Notes: generated by a model from the letters alone, not told the origin. A DNA stretch of 64,000 nt from Oceanihabitans sp. 2_MG-2023 (GCF_030547245.1 NZ_JAUOQT010000001.1:310001-374000), one strand, 5' to 3'; positions 1 through 9,036 are shown, numbered from the stretch's first letter. Made by a program: numbers and translations.

Positions 1-2012
1 TAGTTTAAAGAAGTTCTAAAGTTATCATTAAAGTAATAGTTTAATCCTATATCTAATCCATAGGTATCTACATGACCAAAGTTTAAATAGGTTAAAATGA
101 ACGAACCATCTGAACCTTCAACAACATCTCCAATTGGTTGGTCTCCAATATGTGTTACGTTATTTCCATTTGCTGCATCTGCAATATTACGCAATGGACT
201 AATAAAGTTATCGGATTGGTTATAATAAGCGTTAGTATCTATAAATAATTTATCTGATAATTTTCCTTTATACCCTATTTCGTAAGAATTAATTGTTTCT
301 ACTTCTAGCCTTCCTATTTTAGTACCATCTGTAAGTGTAAATCCTTCTCCATTTCCTAACACTAAACCTCCAAATAAGTTTCCTTTAAGATTTAAAATAG
401 ATGGAACAGCGATTCCTTTTCCGTAGGTAATTCTAAAAGTTCCGCTTTTTACTTTTTTAGTAATTGCAGCTTTAGGTATAAAATTAGAACCATATAATTC
501 ATGATTATCTATTCTTCCTCCCAACAAAAAGCCCCATCCAGAATCTGGTAATTTATACTCTAATTGTGTATAAATACCTGTTTGATCTAAATTTATTCCG
601 TCTTCATCTAAAAGATATGTACCATCAGAATCTGCCATATCTAATTGGTATTGCGCTCCTAATGTTAGATAAAATTTGTTCCAATTATTATTGTATTGCG
701 CTTCTGCATTAAAACGTCTAGACGCATCTTTAAAAAGGGCACCACGCTGTAATGCTAAACCATCTCCTTGATTAGGCCCCGTTTGAAACCATTGTTCTGT
801 AAGCGAACGATCTAGAGCCTCAGCTTCTGTAAAACCATTTTCAATAAAAGAAACATAATTTTGTGTACGTTGGTTTATTGCATAAGTATCGTCTGTTTTA
901 CTCCACGTATAGTAGGTATTAGCAAAAAAGTTTTTGGACACGAATTTTAACTGCGCAACATCTATACTCCAATCTTTAATTTGATTACGTCCTGCATTTG
1001 TGATACCTAAATTATTACTATTACTATGCCCATAATATCCTGAAAGTTCCGAGCTTTTAGTTGGTTTATAAAATAATGAAGCTCCATATTTTTGACTATC
1101 AAAATCACGATCTAGATTCAACTCTTTATACGCAGTTGTTCCTACATATACGCTATCGGAATAGTTAAACTCTTTTCCTTGAGATCTTTCAAAGTGGAAT
1201 TTATAAGCAAATTTATCATTAAGTACCTGTGCATGTCTTAATCGCATAGTAACTACATTTTGATTCCCAGCACCTACTGCAAAAGTAGTACCTTCTGAAC
1301 CTCTTGGGTTTTTAGTAATCGTACTTACTAATCCGTTATGCGCATTTGGCCCATATAATGTTCCGTTAGGTCCTAATAATATTTCAACACGTGATATATC
1401 GTCTTTGGTTACCGTAGAAAAAGATCCCATTGGCAATCCTGTTGCTATTAATGTAGATAATCTATCGTCTGTTACTTGTAAATTTTTAGAGTTAAACGCA
1501 GAGTTAAAACCTCTAATATTAATTCCTGTTCCTAAAACACCACTTCTTACAAAATCTACCCCTTTTTGCCTTGCTGCCAATTCACCAATATTAAAACTAG
1601 GAAATTCTTCAATATCTTTTGCAGTAATAACATTTACTGTAGCTGGTACATCTGTAATTTTTTGTGGTTTTTTACCTGCAGTTATAATAACTTCATCTAA
1701 AACGCTATTAGATTCGTTTAATGTCGCATTTAATTTTGTTGTGCTATTAGCCGTAACTGAAACACTTTGCGTTGCCGTTTGAAAACCAATATAAGAGATA
1801 GACACATCATGAGTACCTTCGGTTACATTTTCAATGGTAAAATTTCCATCAAAATCTGTTACACCACCCTTGTCTATACTTTGAATGTACACAGCCGCTC
1901 CTGCTAAAGGCATACCACTAGCATCTGTAATTGTTCCTGCTACGCTTCCAGTATCTTGCGCATTAATAACCAAAGAACTAATTATGGTTAGTAAGAAAAG
2001 TAGTTTTTTCAT
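1..2012 (-). CDS. TonB-dependent outer-membrane receptor, C-terminus cut by window edge
   Basis: Outer-membrane active transporter for a large or scarce substrate, powered by TonB-ExbBD. About 670 residues are in the window; the frame runs open to position 1, so the end of the barrel is missing. Residues 1-19 are a signal peptide ending in NAQ. Residues about 24-105 form a carboxypeptidase-regulatory-like domain (GTITDASGMPLAGA) typical of Bacteroidota SusC-type receptors. A plug domain follows (VRSGVLGTGINIRGF, about 157-171), then repeated barrel strands. No SusD gene is seen on this side. The start is the ATG at 2010-2012, the only one followed by a signal peptide. It is the last visible gene of the minus-strand set beginning at 7569, 159 bp below the helical-repeat gene, so it may also have its own promoter. 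The substrate cannot be read from the sequence. Confidence 0.93.
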   Translation of the reverse strand, partial: MKKLLFLLTIISSLVINAQDTGSVAGTITDASGMPLAGAAVYIQSIDKGGVTDFDGNFTIENVTEGTHDVSISYIGFQTATQSVSVTANSTTKLNATLNESNSVLDEVIITAGKKPQKITDVPATVNVITAKDIEEFPSFNIGELAARQKGVDFVRSGVLGTGINIRGFNSAFNSKNLQVTDDRLSTLIATGLPMGSFSTVTKDDISRVEILLGPNGTLYGPNAHNGLVSTITKNPRGSEGTTFAVGAGNQNVVTMRLRHAQVLNDKFAYKFHFERSQGKEFNYSDSVYVGTTAYKELNLDRDFDSQKYGASLFYKPTKSSELSGYYGHSNSNNLGITNAGRNQIKDWSIDVAQLKFVSKNFFANTYYTWSKTDDTYAINQRTQNYVSFIENGFTEAEALDRSLTEQWFQTGPNQGDGLALQRGALFKDASRRFNAEAQYNNNWNKFYLTLGAQYQLDMADSDGTYLLDEDGINLDQTGIYTQLEYKLPDSGWGFLLGGRIDNHELYGSNFIPKAAITKKVKSGTFRITYGKGIAVPSILNLKGNLFGGLVLGNGEGFTLTDGTKIGRLEVETINSYEIGYKGKLSDKLFIDTNAYYNQSDNFISPLRNIADAANGNNVTHIGDQPIGDVVEGSDGSFILTYLNFGHVDTYGLDIGLNYYFNDNFRTSLN

Positions 2013-2099
2013 AATTAAGAATATTGTTTTAAGTTAGATTATGATGGCAATCTATTGTGAAAAAGAAAATAAACAAACAACAAAAACACAAATGACAAG

Positions 2100-2110
2100 T
2101 GTGACTTTTA
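2100..2110 (-). promoter_or_regulatory. Shared 11-mer upstream of the TonB receptor
   Basis: TAAAAGTCACA on the minus strand, about 90 bp before the receptor start. The identical 11-mer occurs at 7709-7719 upstream of the symporter that opens the same gene set. This may be an operator half-site; the link rests only on repetition. Confidence 0.25.
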
Positions 2111-2171
2111 AATTAAAAATACGATTAAATCCAATATAATTTTTAAAGAAAAGGACTATTGCGGCTTAAAA

Positions 2172-3590
2172 CTAGATGTGTGACTTTAGTTTTAAAAAAG
2201 CCTCAGGTAGATTGTTTGAGAGTGTATCTATAACCTTTATCATGAGTTGTTTTTGATTTTTTGTTGGCTTAATTCCTTTAAGTGGTGCTTTAATTTCATC
2301 TAACAAACGAGAAGAATTTATTTTTCCTTCCATGTACCTAGAAAGCGATATACTCCATGAAATATTAGGAACATAATTACTTTGTTTTTGTCGCTCGCTT
2401 TCTTTTTCTATAAGATTAAATTTAGTAGAAAGCTTAAGTACTTCTTCATACTTTTCTTGTATTACCAAAACATTTATATACGATGTAAAGAAGTGATGCC
2501 AACGATGTTTAATCACCTCTTTTTTATATTTCATTAAAAACGTTTTAGCTGTAGCTTCGGCAAGTTTATTGTTTTTAAGCTCCGACAAAACACGAATTTG
2601 ATACGAACAATAACCTATCTTTTGATGATAATTATGTGTTTCTTTATACAATTCTTGATAGGTTTTTAATAAGGCAAATGCTTTTTTTGGACTATTATTT
2701 CGCAATAGTATAGCCGATAAATTATTTAAATACATGAGCGTATCATTGTTATTTTGCCTAATAGACAAATAACCATAGAATTCGGCTTCCTTAAATTCAT
2801 CTTGCTTAGAGTGCAACAAAACGCGACTCGCGTAATAATTAGAAAGAATGCGCCTAGAGTACATTTCACCTTGACTAAAATAATAATCAATCTGGTCAAA
2901 AATACTTTTTAACTTATTATTTTCGTTATAATTCGTATAAATAAAAGCAAGTAAAACAAAGGCTTGGTACCTGTTTTTACCGTCCATATTTTTATTATTA
3001 AACACATCCAGCAACCACGTTTCTAAATGCTTGGTCTCGTTATTATTTAACGTATATTGATTGGTAATTTCTGTTGTGGCAGTATATAGTTTTTCGTTAA
3101 TCTCTTTAACTTCCATATAATTCACTTTATATGTCTCTATAAAATCTGCAATTATTTGATGGTCTTTATAGCGCATTCGCACCAATAAATATGATTTATA
3201 TTCTTTGGCTAAATCGTATAAATTTTGAAAATTAAATTCAATATTCTTATAAGAAGAAATGTAATGAAGAAATTCTTTTTCTTCGCTAGATGCAATAGCA
3301 TCCGTTAGTATTTTTTGTTTAAGAGACATTAGCCACCCAATGGTTGCATCGACATCGATACTTGCTAATTTTTTTTCAACCCAATCTTTAAGGTAGGAGT
3401 ATTTTCGTTTATTAATAGAAGTATCAAACGCAATAAACTCTTCTTGAGATAACGCATTAGTTATTAATAACTGAATTATTTGAAGTTTTTCAGGATCCGT
3501 AAATTGATACCTATTTTGAAGGTACTTCGCTTCATTTGGCAGAATGGTTTTACTAAATTCAGTGAACTTCTTAAGCTTTGTTTTCATCAT
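2172..3590 (-). CDS. Cytoplasmic helical-repeat (TPR-like) protein, unknown function
   Basis: I do not recognise a named family. The 472 residues are almost wholly alpha-helical, rich in Lys, Asn, Tyr and Leu. From about residue 170 to 430 there are spaced helix pairs resembling TPRs (for example AFVLLAFIYTNYNENNKL and SYINVLVIQEKYEEVLKL). No signal peptide or membrane segment is seen, so it is probably cytoplasmic. It starts with two adjacent ATG codons (3590 or 3587). It sits 39 bp after the hydrolase and 159 bp before the TonB receptor, all on one strand, so a regulatory or scaffold role for that transport locus is possible. No enzymatic motif is visible. The gene is surely real; the function is unknown. 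Confidence 0.8.
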   Translation of the reverse strand: MMKTKLKKFTEFSKTILPNEAKYLQNRYQFTDPEKLQIIQLLITNALSQEEFIAFDTSINKRKYSYLKDWVEKKLASIDVDATIGWLMSLKQKILTDAIASSEEKEFLHYISSYKNIEFNFQNLYDLAKEYKSYLLVRMRYKDHQIIADFIETYKVNYMEVKEINEKLYTATTEITNQYTLNNNETKHLETWLLDVFNNKNMDGKNRYQAFVLLAFIYTNYNENNKLKSIFDQIDYYFSQGEMYSRRILSNYYASRVLLHSKQDEFKEAEFYGYLSIRQNNNDTLMYLNNLSAILLRNNSPKKAFALLKTYQELYKETHNYHQKIGYCSYQIRVLSELKNNKLAEATAKTFLMKYKKEVIKHRWHHFFTSYINVLVIQEKYEEVLKLSTKFNLIEKESERQKQSNYVPNISWSISLSRYMEGKINSSRLLDEIKAPLKGIKPTKNQKQLMIKVIDTLSNNLPEAFLKLKSHI

Positions 3591-3629
3591 ATACCAAATG
3601 AAATTTATATATTAAATACGGATTCCTTT

Positions 3630-4571
3630 TTAATTAGCAATAAATTGATCAAAAAGCTTATTAACTTCGGCTGCTTTTTCAAATTGCACAAAATGACCAG
3701 CATCTTCAACAAATGACACGTTTACGTTTTCTATTTTTTCGGAAGCTATTTTACCAACATCCGCTATAGTTAGTGTAGGATTTAAATAGCGATTAGGGAT
3801 AAGCATATCTTTATTTCCAAAAACAACTAATGTCTTTTGCTTTATATGTTCTAAATCGTTAAAAACAGGATCATTTAGCATGCCTGAAATGCTGTTTACA
3901 ATTGCAGTACAATGTGCATTAAAATCGGAAGCCAATTTAATTCGTTTTCGATCTTCAATCATCTTTGAAGTATCTTCTGGTAACGCATAAAAGTTTAAGG
4001 CATAGTTTTTTTCAATTTGTGCATCTGTAGTGTTTTTTACCATATCAACTGTAAAAAAGCTTTTTAGCATATTTGCTCCAGCTTCCGAAAACTGTTCTAA
4101 ACCAGCAGGAGCAACAAGAATTAATTTTTGAACATCTGTTTTATAAGTTGTAGCTAACTTAACACTTGCTTGTCCTCCCATAGAATGCCCAATAAGAATC
4201 ACATTTTTTAATTCTAATTCATCAATAAATTGGTGTAAAATTTCAGCGAAATAACTCGGTGTATAAGTTGCTTCTGGTTTTGCCGATTTACCATAACCCG
4301 GCAAATCTAAAGCAATACATGTGTATTTTTCTTTTAGCGAAGCAATGTTTTTAGACCATGCGTCCGAATTACTACTCAATCCATGCACAAACAAAACTGT
4401 TTTTTCTCCATTACCTTCTTTAATGTAGCTTATTTCGGTACTGTCTATCATTACTGTATGCGATTTAAAATCATATTGAGAAATTATTTCTTTCATAAGT
4501 TTGTCTGATTTTTGCGAGAATATAGTTGTGATAAATAAAGTAAAAACAAAGAATAACATCAATTTTTTCAT
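3630..4571 (-). CDS. Exported alpha/beta-fold hydrolase (esterase-like)
   Basis: Serine hydrolase of the alpha/beta-hydrolase fold, 313 residues. A signal peptide ends at about residue 19 (TIFSQ), so it should work in the periplasm. The oxyanion HG lies at 63-64, the nucleophile elbow GHSMGG has Ser130, and the likely acid and base are Asp255 (GNKDMLIP) and His293 (AGHFVQFE), so the triad is complete. The start ATG overlaps the stop of the upstream ligase by 4 bp, indicating translational coupling. With a TonB receptor, a symporter and a CoA ligase around it, the simplest reading is that it frees a carboxylic acid from an ester after outer-membrane uptake. The actual substrate is not evident; amide or lactone cleavage is equally possible. 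Confidence 0.9.
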   Translation of the reverse strand: MKKLMLFFVFTLFITTIFSQKSDKLMKEIISQYDFKSHTVMIDSTEISYIKEGNGEKTVLFVHGLSSNSDAWSKNIASLKEKYTCIALDLPGYGKSAKPEATYTPSYFAEILHQFIDELELKNVILIGHSMGGQASVKLATTYKTDVQKLILVAPAGLEQFSEAGANMLKSFFTVDMVKNTTDAQIEKNYALNFYALPEDTSKMIEDRKRIKLASDFNAHCTAIVNSISGMLNDPVFNDLEHIKQKTLVVFGNKDMLIPNRYLNPTLTIADVGKIASEKIENVNVSFVEDAGHFVQFEKAAEVNKLFDQFIAN

Positions 4572-6085
4572 GATTGTGATTTAACGGTATTAAAATATTT
4601 AAATAATTTTTTTCTAGACACCTTCCCTATACTTGTTAAGGGTATCTCTTCTAGAATAAAGAGGTACTTAGGATGTTTAAAAGCCACTAGGTTTGCTTTT
4701 AAACTTTCTCTAATCTCCATAACAGAAAGCTGTTTGTTTGCTGTAGTTACAAACGCTATGCCACACTCTCCCCACTTCGCATCTCTAACACTTAAGACCA
4801 CGGCTTTTTTTATATCTTTTATACGCTCTAATTGCACCTCTATTTCTTGTGGATAAATATTTTCACCTCCAGAAATATACATGTCATTTTTACGTCCTTT
4901 CATATATAAAAAACCCTCCGCATCACTATACGCAAAATCTCCTGTAAACAACCAGCCTTTTTTAATTTTACTATTTGTTTTTACCGAATTATTCCAATAG
5001 CCAGGAGTTACAATATTGCCTTTTATACAAAGTTCTCCTACCTCATTTGCTTTGACTTTGTTCCCGTTTTTATCTACGATTTTTAAATCTAAATAAAAAT
5101 TTGGCTTCCCAATCGAGTTTGGCTTAAGTTCTGCCATTTCATGATGTAGAGATGTTATACTGGGCCCAGCTTCTGTTAAACCATAACCAGGTCTGATATG
5201 AATGTTTTTTTTTGTTTTCCAAAAACGCACTAGCTCTGAAGCCACTTTCTCTCCACCAGAAATAATATATCGTAATTTCTTTAGATTGACATCTTTAAAA
5301 ACGGATGTTTTCTGCATCATTAATAACATCGTAGGTAAGGCCATAAATAAAGTGGTTTTATTAAGCTCTAAAAGGCACAGTATTTTTTCGGCATCAAACT
5401 TTTCAAGCATTCCAATATGTGCACCTTTGTGTAATAAAGGCGTAATAAAAACATTCCAACCAGATGTGTGATATGGAGGCAAGGTATTTAATGTAGAATC
5501 TCTAAACGTTATACCTAATTGCATAGAGGTGTTTAGGCTATTCCAGAAAAGCATTTTATTAGTATAAATAACACCTTTTGGATCTCCAGTAGTTCCTGAA
5601 GTATAAAAAATAAATAAAGGATTATCTTCTTTTATTGAATATGTTTTTTCTTGGGTATTATCTAAGGTATTAACTGTAGCTTGAAAATACGATTCTAATT
5701 TATTAAAAGGTATATTTTTAATATTTTGAATTGGTAATTGCGCTGCTTTATCTTGATGATTATCATTATAAATAAATAAACTTGGTGTACAGTCTACAAT
5801 TAACTTTGCTATTTGATTAATTGGTTGGCGATAATTTAAAGGAACTAGTATAACTCCCATACGTTGACAAGCTACAAAAAGCACAATATACTCTAGGCTG
5901 TGCTCGGCTAAAACAGCTATTCTATCTCCTTCTTCTAAATCTAATTCTATTAATTTATTAATTAACCTATTGGCATACCTATGCAAATCCTTATACGAGT
6001 AACTTTTATTTGCATCGTAGGATGTTATAGCAATTTTTTCTGGGGTATAATCGGCCCATTTGGCTGTCCAATCTAATGTGTCCAC
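4568..6085 (-). CDS. AMP-forming acyl-CoA synthetase
   Basis: ANL-superfamily ligase that turns a carboxylic acid, ATP and CoA into acyl-CoA, AMP and PPi in the cytoplasm. The 505 residues are a normal length. The phosphate-binding loop YTSGTTGDPKG is at 161-171, PGYGLTEAGP is at about 298, the hinge and ribose region TGDFAYSDAEG through GRKNDMYISGGENIYP is at about 375-410, and the C-terminal catalytic Lys lies in GKVSRKK. The start is GTG at 6083-6085, inside the last codons of the symporter (13-bp overlap), and the end overlaps the hydrolase by 4 bp. It should activate whatever the symporter imports. Medium- or long-chain fatty acid and aryl or crotonobetaine-type substrates are all possible; sequence alone does not decide. 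Confidence 0.92.
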   Translation of the reverse strand: MDTLDWTAKWADYTPEKIAITSYDANKSYSYKDLHRYANRLINKLIELDLEEGDRIAVLAEHSLEYIVLFVACQRMGVILVPLNYRQPINQIAKLIVDCTPSLFIYNDNHQDKAAQLPIQNIKNIPFNKLESYFQATVNTLDNTQEKTYSIKEDNPLFIFYTSGTTGDPKGVIYTNKMLFWNSLNTSMQLGITFRDSTLNTLPPYHTSGWNVFITPLLHKGAHIGMLEKFDAEKILCLLELNKTTLFMALPTMLLMMQKTSVFKDVNLKKLRYIISGGEKVASELVRFWKTKKNIHIRPGYGLTEAGPSITSLHHEMAELKPNSIGKPNFYLDLKIVDKNGNKVKANEVGELCIKGNIVTPGYWNNSVKTNSKIKKGWLFTGDFAYSDAEGFLYMKGRKNDMYISGGENIYPQEIEVQLERIKDIKKAVVLSVRDAKWGECGIAFVTTANKQLSVMEIRESLKANLVAFKHPKYLFILEEIPLTSIGKVSRKKLFKYFNTVKSQS

Positions 6086-7569
6086 TTTTTATTTTTTAAA
6101 TCTAATTTATAAAATATATAACCTACTAATACAGAAACTACAATACCAATTGCAGCAGAAACACCTGGGTTATTTACCGGCTCTTGCATGTATGGAGTAA
6201 TTCTTCCGTAGTAAATACCAAAATGAACAACAATTGCTGTTATACTAGCAATAAAAACAGATCTAGTAGAAACGTTATTTAAAAATGTTCCAAAAAGAAC
6301 TGGAACAAATGCAGCAGCAAAGTATGCATACACACCATTTTGAGCAAAAATTGCCACACTTACATTTGGGTTTTTAATTTGTTGCCAACTAAGCAAAAAG
6401 CTTACAACACCAAGAACAATAATAACTACTTTATTAATAGAAATTGTTTTATCGGTAAACCTATTTTTAAACAAAGGGTTAATAATATCTGAAGTAATTG
6501 TTATAGATAAAGATTGTATTAAACTTTCTAAAGTAGATAGTCCTGCAGAAATTAAACCTACAACAATAACTAGCCCAACACCTATGGAAAACTTGGTAAC
6601 TACATAGGTTGGTATAATTTCGTCCATTCTAAGTTTTTCTCCATTAACCATAAAATCTGGAAAACTAATTCTTGCATACAAACCTACCACAACCACTAAA
6701 AAGAAAACAATCATAAAAGCAATACCACTAAACAGATAGCTATTAATCTTACTAGCATCTTTTAATAATAAAGATTTTGTTATGATGTGTGGCTGACAAA
6801 CAACAGCAACCCCTATAACGATTTGCGTTGCAATGATTTCAAAATAATCTCGAAAAAGAAAACTGGAAGCGTTTGTTGGTTTTGTTAAATTTGGATCAAT
6901 AGTATCTAATTTGTTAAAAAATCCAGTAATACCATCCGAGAAATATTCAGAACCAGAACTAATCAAAATAATCGCAACTATAAACATAATTATTGCCTGT
7001 ATGGTATTGGTGTATACCATAGAATTAGCTCCACCATACATCATATACCCAAAAACAAACACGGTAATACCTAAAAGAACATAAAAAGGATCTGCATTTA
7101 ATGATTTGGAAATAACCTGAGTAAGCCCAACATTAATAAGAACAATAAAAGTAATAAGTAAGAGCGCAATAATGCCAAAGAAAAATGCATAGTTTTTACT
7201 TTTATAACGTTTACCAATCCATTGTGCCATCGTTGTAGCTTTTACTGCATTACCTTGTTTAACAAATCCTTTTGTAAACACAATTAGAGAAACAAAAGCA
7301 GCAATTGGTAGTACTACTGCAAAAGAAATCACACCGGAAAGACCATAGAGAGCTATAAATCCTGGATTAATAATAAAAGTAGCAGCACTTGTCATTGAAG
7401 CTGCCAAAGATAGACCAACAACCCAAGAAGGGAAGCCAATATTACCTACAGCATAATCTTTAATACTTGTATTTTTCCTTGCACCTCGTACAACGAAAAA
7501 CAATATTACAGCAGCATACACTGCTAATAAAATCCACATATAGGTCACTAACTTATCTGATGCTATCAT
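6073..7569 (-). CDS. Sodium:solute symporter (SSS family)
   Basis: Inner-membrane secondary transporter of the sodium/solute symporter family (relatives include PutP, PanF and acetate permease ActP), 498 residues with about 13 hydrophobic segments. The family region around residues 30-65 (DYAVGNIGFPSW, then AASMTSAATFI) is the conserved start of the sodium-coupled core. The C-terminal tail is short and Lys-rich. It is the first gene of the minus-strand set and overlaps the acyl-CoA synthetase by 13 bp, so its cargo is probably a carboxylate passed straight to CoA activation. Start ATG is at 7567-7569. The substrate is inferred only from context. Confidence 0.92.
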   Translation of the reverse strand: MIASDKLVTYMWILLAVYAAVILFFVVRGARKNTSIKDYAVGNIGFPSWVVGLSLAASMTSAATFIINPGFIALYGLSGVISFAVVLPIAAFVSLIVFTKGFVKQGNAVKATTMAQWIGKRYKSKNYAFFFGIIALLLITFIVLINVGLTQVISKSLNADPFYVLLGITVFVFGYMMYGGANSMVYTNTIQAIIMFIVAIILISSGSEYFSDGITGFFNKLDTIDPNLTKPTNASSFLFRDYFEIIATQIVIGVAVVCQPHIITKSLLLKDASKINSYLFSGIAFMIVFFLVVVVGLYARISFPDFMVNGEKLRMDEIIPTYVVTKFSIGVGLVIVVGLISAGLSTLESLIQSLSITITSDIINPLFKNRFTDKTISINKVVIIVLGVVSFLLSWQQIKNPNVSVAIFAQNGVYAYFAAAFVPVLFGTFLNNVSTRSVFIASITAIVVHFGIYYGRITPYMQEPVNNPGVSAAIGIVVSVLVGYIFYKLDLKNKKWTH

Positions 7570-7644
7570 TTATATTTTTGTCTTTAAAAACAAATAACAA
7601 ACTTTATATTATTTTGATTTTAAATATTTATCTTAATAAAGGTA

Positions 7645-7719
7645 TGACTTTTACAAATTAAAACACAAAAATAATCAAACACATTGTTTTATTAGTAAAA
7701 ACAGATTATGTGACTTTTA
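7645..7719 (-). promoter_or_regulatory. Repeated GTAAAAGTCA sites upstream of the symporter
   Basis: The 10-mer GTAAAAGTCA (minus strand) occurs at 7645-7654 and again at 7711-7720, both upstream of the symporter start. The second copy extends to the 11-mer also found at 2100-2110. A possible minus-strand -7 box, TATTTTTG, lies at 7666-7673 between the copies, but I find no matching -33 TTG. Candidate regulator-binding sites, by repetition only. Confidence 0.25.
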
Positions 7720-7788
7720 CATCAACAACTATTATTACAGGAATATTATTCGTAATCCATTTTATCTTTTTTAATTATAGCGCATAAA

Positions 7789-7821
7789 AAAACACCTTTA
7801 CTTAAAAAGTAAAGGTGTTTT
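7789..7821 (-). terminator. Rho-independent terminator after rpmA
   Basis: Perfect 15-bp stem (7789-7803 with 7807-7821) around a 3-nt loop. On the minus strand it is followed by a run of T. It lies 23 bp past the rpmA stop. Confidence 0.85.
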
Positions 7822-7844
7822 AGTGTGTTTATAAAATAAAATTC

Positions 7845-8105
7845 CTAAGCCTCAAAAGGCTCAATAGAAACATAAGATCTGTTATCTTTTTTCTTTGTGA
7901 ATTTTACTAAACCATCAACTTTAGCATGTAAAGTATGATCTTTTCCTTGGTATACATTTTCACCAACGTGGTGTGTATTACCTCTTTGTCTTAATATGAT
8001 ATTTCCAGCAATAGCAGCTTGTCCACCAAATATCTTAACACCTAAGCGTTTTGATTCTGATTCTCTACCATTCTTCGAACTACCAACTCCTTTTTTATGA
8101 GCCAT
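7845..8105 (-). CDS. rpmA: 50S ribosomal protein L27
   Basis: Large-subunit protein bL27, whose N-terminus reaches the peptidyl-transferase centre. The 86 residues are the family length. The start [16 protein letters not shown] and the [16 protein letters not shown] core are diagnostic. It has a direct MAHKK start rather than the cleaved N-terminal extension of Firmicutes. It follows rplU by 41 bp in the usual L21-L27 operon and is closed by the terminator at 7789-7821. Confidence 0.98.
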   Translation of the reverse strand: MAHKKGVGSSKNGRESESKRLGVKIFGGQAAIAGNIILRQRGNTHHVGENVYQGKDHTLHAKVDGLVKFTKKKDNRSYVSIEPFEA

Positions 8106-8146
8106 TGTCTTAAGGTTTTATTTGTTATACTTAAAGTAGTTAGCGA

Positions 8147-8803
8147 TTAAGCTTTACCACCATCTAATTCATCTTGCCATTTCTTTAACTCATCCCACTT
8201 ACCATCAGCAGCCATTTGAGCTTGCGCTGGCCAAGTATCTGTTACGTGGTTACCACGAACATCTGCAATGATTTCAGAAATTTTTGCTGCATCCGTTTTA
8301 GCTAATTCAGCAAAAGTTGCAATTCCTGCTTCTACTAAAGTAGATGCAATTTTTGGTCCAATACCTTCAACTTTCTTTAAATCATCAGCTTTACCTGTTG
8401 CTTTTTTAGCAGCTGGTTTTGCTTTAACTTCTGTTTTTGGAGCAGCTTTTTTAGCTGGAGCAGCTTTTTCAGCCTTAGCTGGTTTAGCTCCTGAAGCTAC
8501 AATGCTTTCAATTACGATTTCAGATAAAGCTTGTCTGTGTCCATTTTTAACACGGTAACCTTTTCTTCTTTTCTTTTTGAAAACAATAACTTTATCACCT
8601 TGAAGGTGCTTTAAGACTTTTGCACTTACTTGTGCTCCGCCTATAGCTGGGGCGCCTACAGTTACATTGCTACCATCTGCAATTAAAAGAACATTGTCGA
8701 AAGATATACTCTTTCCTTCTTCTGTTGCTAAACGGTTAACAAAAACTTTTTGGTCTTTTTCAACTTTAAATTGATGCCCTGCTATCTCTACAATTGCGTA
8801 CAT
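8147..8803 (-). CDS. rplU: 50S ribosomal protein L21 with helix-hairpin-helix C-terminal extension
   Basis: Residues 1 to about 103 are a complete bL21 (MYAIVEIAGHQFKVEKDQ, then KKRRKGYRVKNGHRQ). Ordinary L21 stops there; this one has 218 residues. Residues about 106-140 are an Ala/Lys/Pro linker. Residues about 141-200 form a helix-hairpin-helix domain (LKKVEGIGPKIASTL) of the kind that contacts nucleic acid, and the end is acidic (KKWQDELDGGKA). Such tails are, from memory, common in Flavobacteriia L21, so this is probably lineage-typical rather than a local fusion. There is a clean promoter at 8866-8895, and rpmA follows in the same operon. The role of the tail is unknown. Confidence 0.96.
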   Translation of the reverse strand: MYAIVEIAGHQFKVEKDQKVFVNRLATEEGKSISFDNVLLIADGSNVTVGAPAIGGAQVSAKVLKHLQGDKVIVFKKKRRKGYRVKNGHRQALSEIVIESIVASGAKPAKAEKAAPAKKAAPKTEVKAKPAAKKATGKADDLKKVEGIGPKIASTLVEAGIATFAELAKTDAAKISEIIADVRGNHVTDTWPAQAQMAADGKWDELKKWQDELDGGKA

Positions 8804-8865
8804 AGCGTAACGTTTTTATTAATTAATTTATATAAAATAATCTCATTTTCCTTAGAAAACGGATG

Positions 8866-8895
8866 CAAATATACTTCTAATTTATTAAACCACAA
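8866..8895 (-). promoter_or_regulatory. Bacteroidota-type promoter of rplU-rpmA
   Basis: On the minus strand: TTG (8895-8893), 19-bp spacer, TATATTTG (8873-8866), a full match to TTG-N17-23-TAnnTTTG. It lies about 60 bp before the rplU ATG. Confidence 0.75.
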
Positions 8896-9036
8896 ACGTT
8901 TTATTAGTTTTGAATGATATAATTTTAATTTTCTGAATTTGTTAACAAATACCATTTCGTGATTGATTACTTTTGAATACCTGTAACTTTTAATTAAAGA
9001 TACAGACAAACTATTAAATCTTTAAACAAACACACA

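Noticed and set aside
1405-1782. 125-residue plus-strand frame
   Set aside because: Antisense to the TonB receptor plug domain; Ser/Thr/Val-rich composition typical of a shadow frame.
8268-8558. 96-residue Ala-rich plus-strand frame
   Set aside because: Antisense to the L21 Ala/Lys linker and hairpin domain.
8788-9009. 73-residue minus-strand frame over the rplU promoter
   Set aside because: It covers the consensus promoter and the divergent gap and overlaps the rplU start; no domain.
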